DNA of 64,000 nt from Lepeophtheirus salmonis (taxonomy: Eukaryota; Arthropoda; Copepoda; Siphonostomatoida; Caligidae), in the NCBI RefSeq assembly GCF_016086655.4, contig NC_052138.2, forward strand, positions 18,166,001-18,230,000, written 5' to 3'. The notes below the pieces were generated by a model. It was not told the origin of the DNA and ran no database searches. It worked only from the letters and a program-made list of their open reading frames with translations. The position numbers were made by a program, and so were the translations under genes. Shown piece by piece: positions 24,693-35,659 of the stretch (position 1 is its first letter; each line of letters opens with the position of its first letter).

Positions 24693-24915
24693 TATCAAGG
24701 TTAATAGAAATACAAGGTTAGACCATTATGTAATCAGGATTGATCGAACTTTCAATTTGATGTATCGTAGCCACTGCTGGGCAAGACAGTCATATTTTTG
24801 ACAAAACATTTAACCAATCATAGTCTATGACGTCACTATTGCTAGAATTTTTAATTGGATGTATCGTACCAACTGTTGGGTAATAAAGGCAGATTTTGAA
24901 AAAAACATGCAATTG
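24693..24915 (+). repeat. Dispersed repeat, ATGTATCGTGCCGACTGCTG family, copies 2 and 3 in tandem
   Basis: Copy 2 (24693-24800) has CAAGGTTAATAGAAATACAA, TTAGACCATTATGTAATCAG, TTTCAATTTGATGTATCGTA and CACTGCTGGGCAAGACAG. Copy 3 (24838-24915) has GCTAGAATTTTTAATTGGAT then GTATCGTACCAACTGTTGGG and AGATTTTGAAAAAAACATGC. The two are separated by about 40 bp, so the family is partly tandem here. Confidence 0.7.
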
Positions 24916-26025
24916 CCTAGCTGCTACACCCAAATTTTGGCGCTTTTTTCTGTTTCTTATTAAGAGAAAGGTTGTGAGGGAAAAAAAAAAACAAATAAAT
25001 ACGTGTTGTATTAAATTTTTTACTCTCCTTCTGAATTGCCTTACAAATTTGAATACTGATCATTACTTGAATGTATCAAATACTCAACCAACTAACACTA
25101 GTACATAGGTACATTAAACATATATTGTAGATATTTGAAGACTTGCATTTTACATTTTTACACATCTTGCTTCATTTTATGGATAACTGTTTATTCCCAC
25201 ATTCGATGCATGCAATTATTGGAGTTGATAAAGTTTCAAAGCCGAAAAGCAAAGTATCTTGTATTCTATTCAGAGTCCTACTGTATTAAAAGTTACATGC
25301 TGTTACAAGCGTGAATGTTCCTTTTCAATTAAAACTAGAGTCTTAATTTGATAAGGTCGGTAAAATACTTTACTCTATTTATTTAGTGTAATTACAATAA
25401 TTAAAAACCATGTTGGCTTATTGTCAGAAACAAACGAATCATAATGTATGTAATTAAACCACGGTACTTTATTGGTTATATTTGAGTCATGTAACATGAT
25501 TTCAATGCGTCCTTTGAGAAGGTTTACGATTGGTCTCCTTTTTTAAAATTACAAATATCGGTAATATTATAAGGATTGACGCTTCAGTTGACGTCAAAAG
25601 AAAGATTCGTTGTTTAAATGAAAAAAAATGTTTTATCTTCTTTCTGCACGAAAGCTGAAGGATTAAGAAATGAAACCATGATTCTTGTCAGACATCAGAA
25701 TCCAAACAGTGTGTAAATAACCAATAAGGTATTTTAAAATTTGAAAAAAATGTACTGCTATAGGTCTGTAAGCCTTCTCAAGCCAAGAGGTTAACTTCAC
25801 TTAAGTCTAAAGAAGAGTGAAGATTTATTTCATTTTTCAGCCTAAAAATGGAAATATTTCGAGTTTAAAACAAGATACAGAATTAACTAAAATATTTTTT
25901 AATCATAAAAAACACTTTTACATAAATTACTTAGAGAAAAACTGAGATATGTTTTGGATTTTGCCCTCAAAGATAAATACTATCTTTTTTGGCTTGAATT
26001 CATTTATACAAAATGAGTGTTCCCT
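24916..26025. other. No recognisable gene
   Basis: AT-rich, no supported coding or repeat feature. Confidence 0.4.
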
Positions 26026-26029
26026 GTGT

Positions 26030-26690
26030 TATTAATATCATTTTTCTTTATACAAAATACAATTTCTTGGTCATTCATATTGTTAATTCCTGAAAATTGT
26101 CCACTCTCCATGTATCTAATAATTTATAGTTAATAAGGAAAACCAGTGTAGAATGGGCATGTTAAAAAAAGAAACCGAAAATTAACATGCTAACCCAGAC
26201 ATTGTTTTTGGAGGAGAGAAAAAGTAATGCTCATGACGTTTCATTACATCAGCTACAATCAGCTGTGACAAGAGAGGAAAGAAAAAAAGGATATAAACAA
26301 GGAAATTAGCTAGAATTACTCCTATGTTGATCCCCAATTCTACTCTAAGTCCAACAAGGACATATGTACAATTATAACTCCACAACAAATCCTCAGGGCT
26401 ACACTCCGTCTTTTATGAGCACACACGAACCTTTAAAAAGGGGTTTGAATATAATTGAATCTATTTAGGAAAGGATGTTCACTTCTCAGGAATTAAATAA
26501 TAATGATAAATGCTAAGAAAAAGAAAACTCCTTCATATAACCACCAATTACAAAATAACGGGCCAGCTAAAAACACACTGGATTTACATCATTATTTATG
26601 GTGCTCCCTGAATGCGTAGGTGAGAAGCTTTTTTTACCCCCTAATATTTATGTCGTTCATATTGATTTTCTATGTGTCTTCTCTTTCTCA
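26030..26690 (+). repeat. Dispersed repeat copy interrupted by about 475 bp
   Basis: The two outer blocks (26030-26125 and 26603-26690) are contiguous in the copy at 12240-12445. The middle (about 26128-26600) contains a hydrophobic 68-codon minus-strand frame (26182-26388) without a known motif, and the 26467-26540 repeat that also occurs at 5998-6075. The simplest reading is an insertion into an older repeat copy, but a deletion in the other copy is equally possible. Confidence 0.5.
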
Positions 26691-26789
26691 TCTCATCTCA
26701 TTTAAAAATGAAGAAAAGTATGAATATTAGCTAGAACATATAATACTCGAGTATTAAACACTCTAGCCAGGCTTCAGGTATGAGATTTC

Positions 26790-27475
26790 TTACCTGAAGG
26801 AGGCGTCCGCAGGATTATACATATATACTTTTTTTGAGGAGGTTCTGTTTTGTGTTTTTGAAATCCAAAAATTTATTTGAAGTAAATTTCAAAAACCAAC
26901 AACTATTCACAAAATAAAATTAAAATCCGCAGCTGTTCTGAAAAAAAATATTTTTTGTAAAAAAATTTCAAATAAGAAAAAAAATATATTATTTTTTTAA
27001 TTTAAAATATTCCTAAAAAACTGCATTTTTGGCAAAAATTTCCAAAAATCTAGATTATTTTGTAAATAATTCAAAGCCCACATTTATTCACAAAAAATAC
27101 ATTTTTGTAAATAAATTTCAAATATTAGATATTTCCAAAAAAATTCCTAAATTTATAGCTATTCCCAAAAAAATGAATTTTTTGGAAAAAAAGTTTAAAA
27201 TCTACAGTTTTATATAAAAATTAAATTTTCTGGAAAAAAATCTTATATTTAATTTTTTCCTCAGCTGCATTATTTACCCGAATGCCTTTTTTTTAAAAGA
27301 AATCTTTAAAAAAAAATTTACCCCTATTTTGTCATAAAATCATCCTCACGAAACATATCTAATAAAAAGAAAAAAATCCTTAATTTTTATTACTAATTTT
27401 TGTTTGTCGGAGGGAAGGGAGCTACAGTACCTCCAGCCCACCCCCGGTGGACACCCTTGAACTTCAACTGTTGAA
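26790..27475 (+). mobile_element. AT-minisatellite-bearing dispersed element
   Basis: Left end near 26797 (AGGCGTCCGCAGGATTAT), then TTTTTTGAGGAGG. A core of 50-bp-like AT units follows (26870-27250), with words AACTATTCACAAAA, CGCAGCTGTTCTG and TATAGCTATTCCC. A conserved trailer follows it: a TTACCCGAATGCC block, a CCCCTATTTTGTC block, and a GC-richer end with GGAGGGAAGGGAGC, CCTCCAGCCCACCC and CGGTGGACACCC. The trailer order recurs at 35795-35970. It is non-coding and probably mobilised in trans. Ends are approximate. Confidence 0.6.
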
Positions 27476-27479
27476 ATAC

Positions 27480-28840
27480 TGTAGTTAGTTACTACCTTAT
27501 TTGAGCTGCTATAGTTACCATAAAAGACTGATAATAACCGGTCCTTGGACTGAAAAATTTTATTAGGACTTTACTGATGGCACTGCGGTCTTTTTAGTTT
27601 TTCTTAGACCTATTCAGCACTAAAAGTAGGAGTATAAGGTAGGAGGGGACTGAACATTATATACATTCAAACTTTACTCTAAAAAAAAAAAAAAAATAGA
27701 AAAAATGCCATTAATCAGTTATTAATAAGCCACTTCTTCCCGAGTTTAATGCAATTTGGAGTGCCTTCTAAATATTAATCTGGATAACTTGCTGATAGAA
27801 ATTCATTATTGAATTCGTGGAAGAATACAAATAAAATCCACAATTGTTTTTTGTGAGAAAAACCATTCTAGCTTGTTTTGTATTGACAAGCCACATATCA
27901 TTTAACCTTCCAATAAGTAATGCAATGTCATAATTGACATTTTTCATAAAAAGAGGGTTTAATAACCAAGTTAATTATAATAATCAGCTATTCATGTATT
28001 GAAAAAAAAAAAAAATGGTTTATTTTTGGTAAAAAAAACCTACAATGTGTCATTAATGGAAGAAATATGACATTAATATTTAATTATAATAATCAAAATA
28101 GCAAATCGAAAGTGACTGCATTAAATGACATTAATGCCATTAATAATCTTTGATATTATTTTGTGAACAAAATAAAGAAATGTACGAAGTGACAATGACA
28201 TGACTTTGAACCTTTGAGAAAGATAATAGTGAGAAAAATATTTTCTTAAAGGAATTGACAATTTTTTTTGAAAAGAAATAAAAAATCATTTGTATGCTCT
28301 ATAAAGATTTTATCAGACATATGACACACAACTGTCAAGAAATCTAAAACAAAAAGACCGAAAAAGACTCATTTGGGAACATAAGCAAATAGTAAAACTA
28401 AAATAAAATAATACTAAGTATGCAATCTGTTCATACATCAATATTAAAAAAATACATTACTCAAAATATACTTATTAAATGTTAGTCCTCCAAAGTTTTC
28501 TTGAATTTATCGGATTTCTTGTGAGTTACGCTCCAGTACTTTTGTTGAAACCCCACAATAACTATTTTTGTATGATTGGTGTGTTCATCTAATGCTAAGT
28601 TGTCAAATATTTTCGGATTTTTTTATCCTCTGAGTATTTCTTTTCAATTTCCCTAGTGTTCTTTTAGAAAAAAGAAGCAAAAAAATATATATATGGAAAT
28701 TCAAAAATTCTTCAATATTTAAAAATTATTTAAGGTTAAATGTTTTTAATATCACTTTAATTATGTTGATTTTAATATGTGTTACTGGTTAATGTTTAAT
28801 TCATTAATTATTTATTTTCTAGATACATATAATAATAATA
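27480..28840. other. No recognisable gene
   Basis: AT-rich with poly-A runs (27679-27696). The part 27510-27600 has CCGGTCCTTGGAC words possibly related to the 3655 repeat family. No coding feature is supported. Confidence 0.4.
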
Positions 28841-28844
28841 TTTG

Positions 28845-29165
28845 AAGTAAAAAGTTCTGAGAGTTTTTCACTTTATTTTGACAATACCATTAAAATAGTT
28901 AGGATTTTCCGATTTAGATGATTCCAAACTGTTTTCTGGCTAATCTTCAGTTCTTGGAAAATTTAATAATCGCTCAACTGGCCGTCCAACTTGAAGATTT
29001 CCATTATTTTATTGACCTTTTTGATGATTGGCCTACCAGAGCGTGCCTCATCTTCGACGTCCATTTTACCAGAACAGAATCGTTGGAACCACCGCTTTGC
29101 AATTGCATTCGATACTGTATTTAATCCATAAACAGCACAAATGTTTTTAGTCACCTGTTTTCCGC
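28845..29165 (-). pseudogene. Mariner transposase fragment, DNA-binding end joined to the 3' end
   Basis: The minus-strand frame at 29154-28963 gives KNICAVYGLNTVSNAIAKRW, then FQRFCSGKMDVEDEARSGRP, which is the first helix-turn-helix, WFQRF motif and SGRP linker of a mariner transposase. After a stop it continues in the same frame with QELKISQKTVWNHLNR (about 28945-28900), the second helix-turn-helix. The catalytic core is absent. From about 28915 down to 28845 the sequence matches the 3' flank of the 5212-5985 relic (ATAGTTAGG, TTCCGATTTAGAT against TTATTCGATCTAGAT, AAGTTCTG). So this is an internal deletion derivative of that irritans-like lineage, keeping both ends but no nuclease. Terminal inverted repeats were not resolved. 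Confidence 0.8.
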
Positions 29166-29169
29166 CTTT

Positions 29170-30045
29170 TTACCCTGGTTGTAATGATACTGAAGAATCT
29201 ATCGGTTTAAAAAAAATTATATTTTGGAACGTTGTAGCAAGCACCTGGCTTCACAAAGTGCAAAGTGTCAAGTACAAAAACTGCAAATGAAGTTTTTTTC
29301 AAGTGTACGCTTAACCTTCAAGCATACTTAAAGCTTTTTTTATGCAATGTATTATTTAATGTAATAAGGACTTTTAGCGAAAAACGGTCAAAACATTTTA
29401 CTTAACCTAATATATATATTTATTAAATTATTTGATTTATGCATTTTTGGTTAAATGAAATTTTATTTCAATGATACCAAAAAATAATACTATTTTCTAC
29501 CATTATTTATCCCCACATGTTGGATCTTAAGGTTGCCAATATTAGAATTGATATTGTAGTTACATTACAATGAACTATGTTATGAAATTGATGCTAATAG
29601 TTGCATTTTGTTTTGAACATTCTAACAAAAAACCTCAGATCTCAATATCACTTCGACATGCTGAGATATATGCCAAAAAGCAAATTATCAGCCAATAAGG
29701 CCCACTCTTCCCTAAACAAGTTTATTGTAGTGTAACACAGATATAAAAAACTTTCTTCAATTCAATTTTTAAGTTTGAATCCGATATGAGACATTGCAGG
29801 TACGCTGGCGATGATAATTTCTATATGAACTAATTTTGATATAGATGAATAAAAGATCGTTAAGTTGACAGAAATATCCATGAGGGCCATCCAAATCATC
29901 GAGAAGGCTCTTTGGTAGCAACGATTGAAAGGAAGACAGCGGACCAAAAAACGTCGGGAAGATCATTTCTAAAAAAATTATGGCGCCTTAGATCTCCCGA
30001 CTCTAACCTTACCGAACCTTCTTATCGGTAGCTATTTGAATCAGA
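29170..30045. other. No recognisable gene
   Basis: Overlapping minus-strand frames of 61 and 65 codons at 29762-29966 show no motif. The DNA around 29870-30010 is less AT-rich, so a decayed element is possible, but I cannot name one. Confidence 0.4.
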
Positions 30046-30049
30046 GATT

Positions 30050-30325
30050 GGAAAAGTTCTTATACTACGAGTCCAAGTCACGCCTCAAGTCTTTCATTAT
30101 ACCTAAGTCCATGTCATGTCAAAGTCCTTGAATATTCCAGTTCAAAATCCATAAATAAAAAAATATACTTTAAAGAGTACCAACATTATTTCTAGTGAAA
30201 TAATTCATTTTAATTTCGAGTCCAAGCCGAGTCACACGTCTTACTTGTCGAGTCCAAATGAAGTTTTAAGTCTTAGATTGCGTGATCGAGTAAAGTTGCA
30301 AGTCTCGAGTCATTTCATTATTTAA
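30050..30325 (+). repeat. GAGTCC/AAGTC cryptic simple repeat
   Basis: Many irregular copies of ACGAGTCCAAGTC, CAAGTC, GAGTCCAAG and AAGTCTCGAGTC. The complement (ACTTGAGACT, CTCGTGACTTG) recurs at 62850-63045. It is non-coding and an amplified short-word repeat of a kind seen in many animal genomes. Confidence 0.6.
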
Positions 30326-30329
30326 TGAT

Positions 30330-31110
30330 GCTATTCGAATCTGATTGTGAAAATTTCCCGGAATCAATCAAAGCTTTCTACAAACTCTTCTTGATAAACT
30401 AAAGTAACATTAATAATTATAATAACAGTTTCTTCTACTCGTATAATGTTAGTTGTATTTTCTCTATAATTATCAACTTCGACCCATCAACACTTGATAA
30501 TTGTCCTTCAAGATTGTTCTCCAGCATTTTGGACCATACTCCCATACTCTTCAGATTATTATTACCCGCACTAGTTATTTCAGCCCCTGCATCTGGCACT
30601 GCTCTCATCTTTTGTCTGTAGATTACTTCCAGAGATACTTTTCTATCATTTACATTCTTCCCTATACAAGTCAATTTTAGTCTATTCGATTTGAAAAATA
30701 CTCTCTTTGATTTACACATTAATTTAAAATGACCTATTTTTTGACATTGATTACATTTCTTCCCATATGCAGGACGTTTTTTCTCCATTTCCATCGTAAT
30801 ATCTTCCACAATAATAGCATCTTTTAGTTTTTCGTATCTGCTCTTTTTATGATTTATTTTTTTACTTGATATCGAACTTGATTTTCTTGCGAAAGCCTTC
30901 TCCTGAATTTTGCACTTTTCTTAGCTTCGGCAAATGGATATAACCTTAAAAGTGACAACTCAGGCGATTTAGAAAACAAGTTTTATTTTTGTTTAATTTC
31001 AATTATAATTAGTGTTGATATGCAGTCTTCAAATGACATCTCCCTTAATCCAGCATTTTTTGCTAGGGCTGTATCCAGGCTGTTATGAATAACAATGCAG
31101 GATATTTCAA
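30330..31110 (-). pseudogene. Gypsy-like retroelement relic: gag C-terminus, zinc knuckle, protease
   Basis: Read on the minus strand. At 31098-31010 a gag-like stretch has SLDTALAKNAGLREMSFEDC, then a stop. FAEAKKSAKFRRRLSQENQV is at about 30940-30880, and a stop and frameshift follow. A frame of 124 codons (30809-30435) then carries a CCHC zinc knuckle at residues 19-32 (C-x2-C-x4-H-x4-C), which binds RNA in gag proteins. A retroviral-type aspartic protease start is at residues 70-80, with D73-A74-G75 where the active motif is D-T/S-G. After the stop at 30435, pieces such as LSRRVCRKL and LIPGNFHNQI (about 30390-30340) continue the protease end. Reverse transcriptase and LTRs are not seen. 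The Ala in the active motif and the stops argue for inactivity. The gag/protease order fits a Ty3/Gypsy-type element. Confidence 0.7.
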
Positions 31111-31114
31111 ATAA

Positions 31115-32325
31115 TCTACCGATATTTATATAAAATTATGAATTGGGCCGTTAGTTCTTTTTTTTTGGGGGAAGGGGGTCTTGAGCCACATTAAAAGTTT
31201 CTGAATTTATATTTATAAGTCTGTTTTGGGTGTTATCACACATAGAAGCTAAAATGGTCCAGCAAATCAGTATTAAACTTAGCATGTAGATGTTTAAAAT
31301 AACCAAGTATGTTCCTATCATATTTTTCTGGGCCTTTCAGAGCCTGTTTTTGACCAAAAAAAAGCCTCCTTTTTTTTCTTTCGGTATCTTCTTCCTTCCT
31401 CAGAGGTAGAAACATCTGTATCCTTCTACATCCCTCTCTCTGTTTCTTCTCTTCCACCTTCATTCTTTGTTGCTATTCCCCTCTATTCACACCTGCAACG
31501 CACGAACCCTCTCCTGGTATATACATAAAATAAACCTATTTATATAAGTTATTATATTTCAGTGTTGATCATTTTTGGGGCTAAGGGTCCAAATGATGAA
31601 AGCTAGGAGCGCCCTGATTATGAACATGATCAACTTTTTTGTGATAAACAAAGATTTTATGTCGTTTCTATGTTAGCTGGTAGTCGGACGATCTAAACAC
31701 CCTGTAGTATGCTTTTAAGCAACTCCTAGATATGTAATCAAGTCTGCCCTTCAACATAAATTAATGTTGCATTAAGTTAATGCAGAGTGAAAGAAGATAA
31801 TATTGTAATCAAGCATAAGTGTTGTACCATATTGCAAAATAATAATAATAGTAGTAAATACTAATGCTTAATTTAATAATAAATAAAAAAATCAACTCTC
31901 TACCACATATTACTTTAGCTAATAGTAATAAATTGTGTCCCTACAATACAATACAAAATACACGGACTGACTTAGTTCATCATTTTGATTGAAAAGGAAG
32001 AAGATATGTCAATTATTAGGTATCTATAAACCCTATTGTTAAATGAACTGACACCAAAATAAATTAAATTATGTATTATTTATCAAATATAATTTGTTGC
32101 TAGCTATCACATCCTTACACTTATTGTAAATCGTAACATTTTCTTGCAAAATAAATAGAAAGTGGGCCAAAATTGTCACTAGATGTGTTGTAATTACTCG
32201 AGGGGGGAGGGGAGCACTAGAAGGCCATCCCCACCCTAACGGAAATATAAAAATAATATAAATTTTATTATACAAAACTACAGAATTTTAACCATATTCC
32301 AAGCTACTCTGCTTATCAATAGTTT
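31115..32325. other. No recognisable gene
   Basis: A 75-codon minus-strand frame at 31236-31463 is very rich in Lys, Glu and Arg (pyrimidine-rich on the plus strand). It has no motif and could be an upstream piece of the retroelement or low-complexity sequence. A G-rich stretch is at 32199-32215. AT-rich otherwise. Confidence 0.4.
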
Positions 32326-32334
32326 GATTCTATA

Positions 32335-32965
32335 GGGTGCGCAAAGTTATCTATGCTGTAACTTTGGTGCTCTTTCTAGGGCAAACACGGGCACTTAGGC
32401 AATTGTTTTTTTTTGTTCGATAGCTTATTCAAACTTGCACCAGTTAAGGAAAAATGGAATCATATTTCTTGTCCGAAATATTTGGAAAAGGCAAGGAGCT
32501 CTCCATTGAATCTGCGCCGGGAGCGAAAACATAACAACTACTTGAGCTCTGGGGCTCAGTCAGCCATTCTTTCGTAAGGTTAGGAGGGAATTAAATGTGG
32601 CAGCAGGACACGGCTCCCTGTCACGCCTTAAAAAAAAGTCCCAAATGGTTCCTAGACAATTTTGATGACTTCATCTCACCGGAAGTTTGGCCTCCAAACT
32701 TGCCGAATCTGAAGGATTTTTGTGTGTGGAATGCGATCGAACGCAACTTAACCCCCAGCAACACCAAAGACAAACTTACCAGCCAGTTCAAGCAAGAAAT
32801 TCTAGGATTTGCTAAGGGACTGATGTCTCTATACGAGGCCTGCCCGTACTTTCAGCCTCATATAGAGAAGCAATTAAGGATGGAGGTGATTTTATTAAAT
32901 AAAATAAATTATAATCTATTCAGCAAACATAATCTGGGGTTATTCTATTAAATCTGATAACTGGC
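32335..32965 (+). mobile_element. Mariner-like element relic, DD37D-like lineage
   Basis: A TA at 32333-32334 precedes GGGTGCGCAAAGTTATCTAT, a typical terminal sequence. The right side at 32953-32963 keeps only TCTGATAACTG, the inner part of the inverted end, with unrelated sequence where the outer part should be. Between them lies the C-terminal half of a transposase. The element is truncated internally and decayed at the right. Confidence 0.6.
32595..32951 (+). pseudogene. Mariner-like transposase, C-terminal half
   Basis: The 118-codon frame starts in the catalytic core: WQQDTAPCH with the second catalytic Asp at residue 5, then a WFLDNFDDFISPEVWPPN block. PNLKDFCVWNAIERN follows, which corresponds to SPDLNPLDYYVWG with a two-residue loss. 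The third Asp is kept at residue 41. The present spacing is 35 residues; restoring the two missing residues by comparison would give 37, hence the DD37D-like label, which is inference. A normal tail follows (TPSNTKDKLTSQFKQEI, then AKGLMSLYEACPYFQPHIEK). The ATG is internal to the original protein and not its real start. The DNA-binding domain and first Asp are missing, apart from a possible remnant at 32455-32540. Not functional. Confidence 0.8.
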
Positions 32966-32969
32966 TAGA

Positions 32970-34270
32970 GAAAATATTGCGCTAAAAAAAATTATTTTTA
33001 CAGCACATATAGCTTGTATTAGGGCGGGCCATTTTAGGGGGGTAAACCACTTTTTGGAAATTTGGTTATAAAAAATTTGAAACAGTATGCAAAATTTCAG
33101 CTCTGAAAAATAATTAATTTTTTTAGTTGCCGACATGCGATTGCAATTTTCTATGATTTAATGTTGCTAAAACGTTGACTTTTATTATATATAAAAATAT
33201 TCTATTAAAAAAGATTACTTATTTTTTTATGAGTTATTTTTAATCATATTGATAAGTAGTTTTATATAAAATATTTTTTATTTGAGTAACAAATAGAACT
33301 GAGAAAGATAAAGGTTTAAGCCCAAATAAATCCGACAACTATTATTTTTAGACTTTATTTAATAATACCTGTGTTTGTTACTTTGAGGAGCAGAATTATA
33401 GTACTTTTTTAACAACAATTACTACTGGGAGTGCTATTTTTAATGGATAATTGCCTTAGGCCTCGGAATTTTATAGAAAATATAAGAGCCCCACAAACTT
33501 ATCTTTCTTTAAGGTCCTTTCAAAGTAAAACAAGGCCTGACGACAGCTCTTTTGATGAGAATCAATCAAATTAAACTTATTATTCGTACATTTTATCAAT
33601 ATGAAGAATAGCAATAACTAATCGGTATAAGAAACACTAATGTTTTGGATTTTCTTTAATTCTAATTACACATAAATATATCCGATTAATGTACATTACA
33701 TATCAAATATTTAAATAAATGATAATAAACAAAAAAAATTAATAATATAAAAATACATTACTGAAAACCATAGTCTTTTTTTAGGGTGAAACGAAGAAAT
33801 ACTTGATGCTAGTTTTTTAAATATGCAAACATCTCTGATCACATCGTTGCAATATTTTGATGATGCTTCAGTCACATTTTTAACTACTTTTTCGACAGCT
33901 TGAGTTTGTGATTGAAATTTTTCTGGAATGAATCATGATAAATATTTTGTAATAGGGGGTTCAGTCAACTCTACTTTGGTCCAGTGAATAATTTCATTAT
34001 ATTGACTGCAACTAAATTTTACTCAGGTATTTTAAACACTCTATGGCACGATTTTGTAGGACTAGCTCGTGAAGATCGAGTTATTTTCTAAAATAAAAAA
34101 AATCAAATTTTTATATTGGAATTTATGCCCAATCTGTTTTGCATAGGCCCGAAAGAAGCTAAGATTACCCCTTCTATTAGAGAAGTTTATTATCGGTGCC
34201 AATGTAGCAGTTATTTTACATATTAAATGAGATTGTCTGAGTCATTCCTCTTTAACAGCATAAAGTACAA
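32970..34270. other. No recognisable gene
   Basis: AT-rich. Short frames only (for example 32948-33136 minus, 62 codons). No repeat pairing that I can support. Confidence 0.4.
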
Positions 34271-34275
34271 ATGTA

Positions 34276-34703
34276 TATTAGACTGTTCCATTTAAAAAAT
34301 ATATATTTTTTCCCACTTCAAAAATACCTTTACTACTAGGGCCAATAAAAAAACGCTAAGTTTGAGGTCTCTCAAGTTATTTTTGGCATGGCATAAACCC
34401 TTTTAATTTGAAAAAGTTAAATCTTTTGGGTATTATAAAGCCACTTATACCGTTCCAAATATGAGTAAAAAATTTATTTTACTATTTATATTTTTTAGGA
34501 TTTGGCTTAAAAGTTGTGTAGCTTGCTTTTGATAATCTAAGAGGCTTGCTCAATGATTTTTTTTGAATGAGTTAGATTTCCTCCTTTTTGTTCAAAACTA
34601 TCAGCTATAGGGCTAAATTTTACTGTATGACATATTTCTCTCTTTGAGAAGATATTTGTGATGAGGTGAAAAAATAATAAGCCAAAAACTGGACAGTCTA
34701 ATG
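34276..34703. mobile_element. 428-bp MITE with TA target duplication
   Basis: TA (34274-34275) then TATTAGACTGTTCCA; the right end TGGACAGTCTAATG is followed by TA (34704-34705). The ends are inverted copies, CATTAGACTGT-CCA, differing by one indel and one substitution. The interior is AT-rich and non-coding. Size, TA duplication and lack of coding fit a Tc1/mariner-type MITE. None of the transposase relics in this window has the same ends. Confidence 0.75.
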
Positions 34704-34709
34704 TAGGTA

Positions 34710-35640
34710 CATGTATTATTTCTCTATTTTATACACATAGAAAAACTCGAAATTAACTATAAACCTTTGAAAAAAATGAGTCATTGTGTGTTTGTGTCAA
34801 GTGATGTCATATCATGGGCGTATTTGTTGTAGAACCTATGTATTATCAATGATACACAGAGTAGTAATAGTGGTAGGGAAGTTCTTCAAGAACTAATGAG
34901 CATATATTATATACATATTTGTAGATATCTAGGGCAATTTAGTTAAATCCTCATATCCCATCTGTGATCCTGTATCATACCATTTTATATGCTTTTGTTT
35001 GATACGATGTAGTCCATTAATGTATGGACCAACAGGGAGAGTTATGGACACTCCACCAAAAGATAAATTATACTTTACATACTATCTTGAAGGATGACAC
35101 ACGCTCTTGTGTTACTGTAATCCTTTAAAATACTTGTTATTTGTATTTACATAAAATATTATATTATTACTAATACTTTTATGCTTAATCATGCATTCTT
35201 AGCTAGAGTTTTTCTATTTTTATTTTACATTTAAGTCGTGGTTGTACAAGGAGTAGATGATTAAGAGGATGTAAATGTGGTTAAAATATTTATAAATGTG
35301 TGTTGCTTTACTAAAAGGATTTTTTAAAGAAACATGATGCATCTTGATATGAAACACATTGGTAGAGAAATAAATCAACCAAACAGAAAACCTCAATTTC
35401 CCAAATCAGTGCAATAAATAAGTATTTGATCCCTTGTTGATTTTGTAAGTTTGGCAACTTAAAAAGATTTTCTATTGAATTGTGGTCCATAGAATGACTA
35501 GGAGACTCCATGACCTTAAATGACTGATTTTTGATCCACTCCTTTGTTGCCATAGTCATATTTTTTAGTTATTCTCGTGCTGCTGGAAAACTCATTCAAC
35601 CACCCATTTTCAGTGGTCTATACTGAGGGAAAGAACTTGC
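34710..35640. other. No recognisable gene
   Basis: AT-rich. An 82-codon minus-strand frame at 35311-35559 has no motif. Confidence 0.4.
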
Positions 35641-35659
35641 CATCTTTCAATACGGTGAG

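Noticed and set aside
23195..24915. CRISPR-like spaced repeats
   Set aside because: The repeats are about 100 bp, diverged and irregularly spaced in AT-rich eukaryotic-looking DNA; no array structure.
31236..31463. Lys/Glu-rich 75-codon frame as a gag nucleocapsid piece
   Set aside because: Charge-rich only because the DNA is pyrimidine-rich; no Cys/His motif and not adjacent in phase to the retroelement relic.
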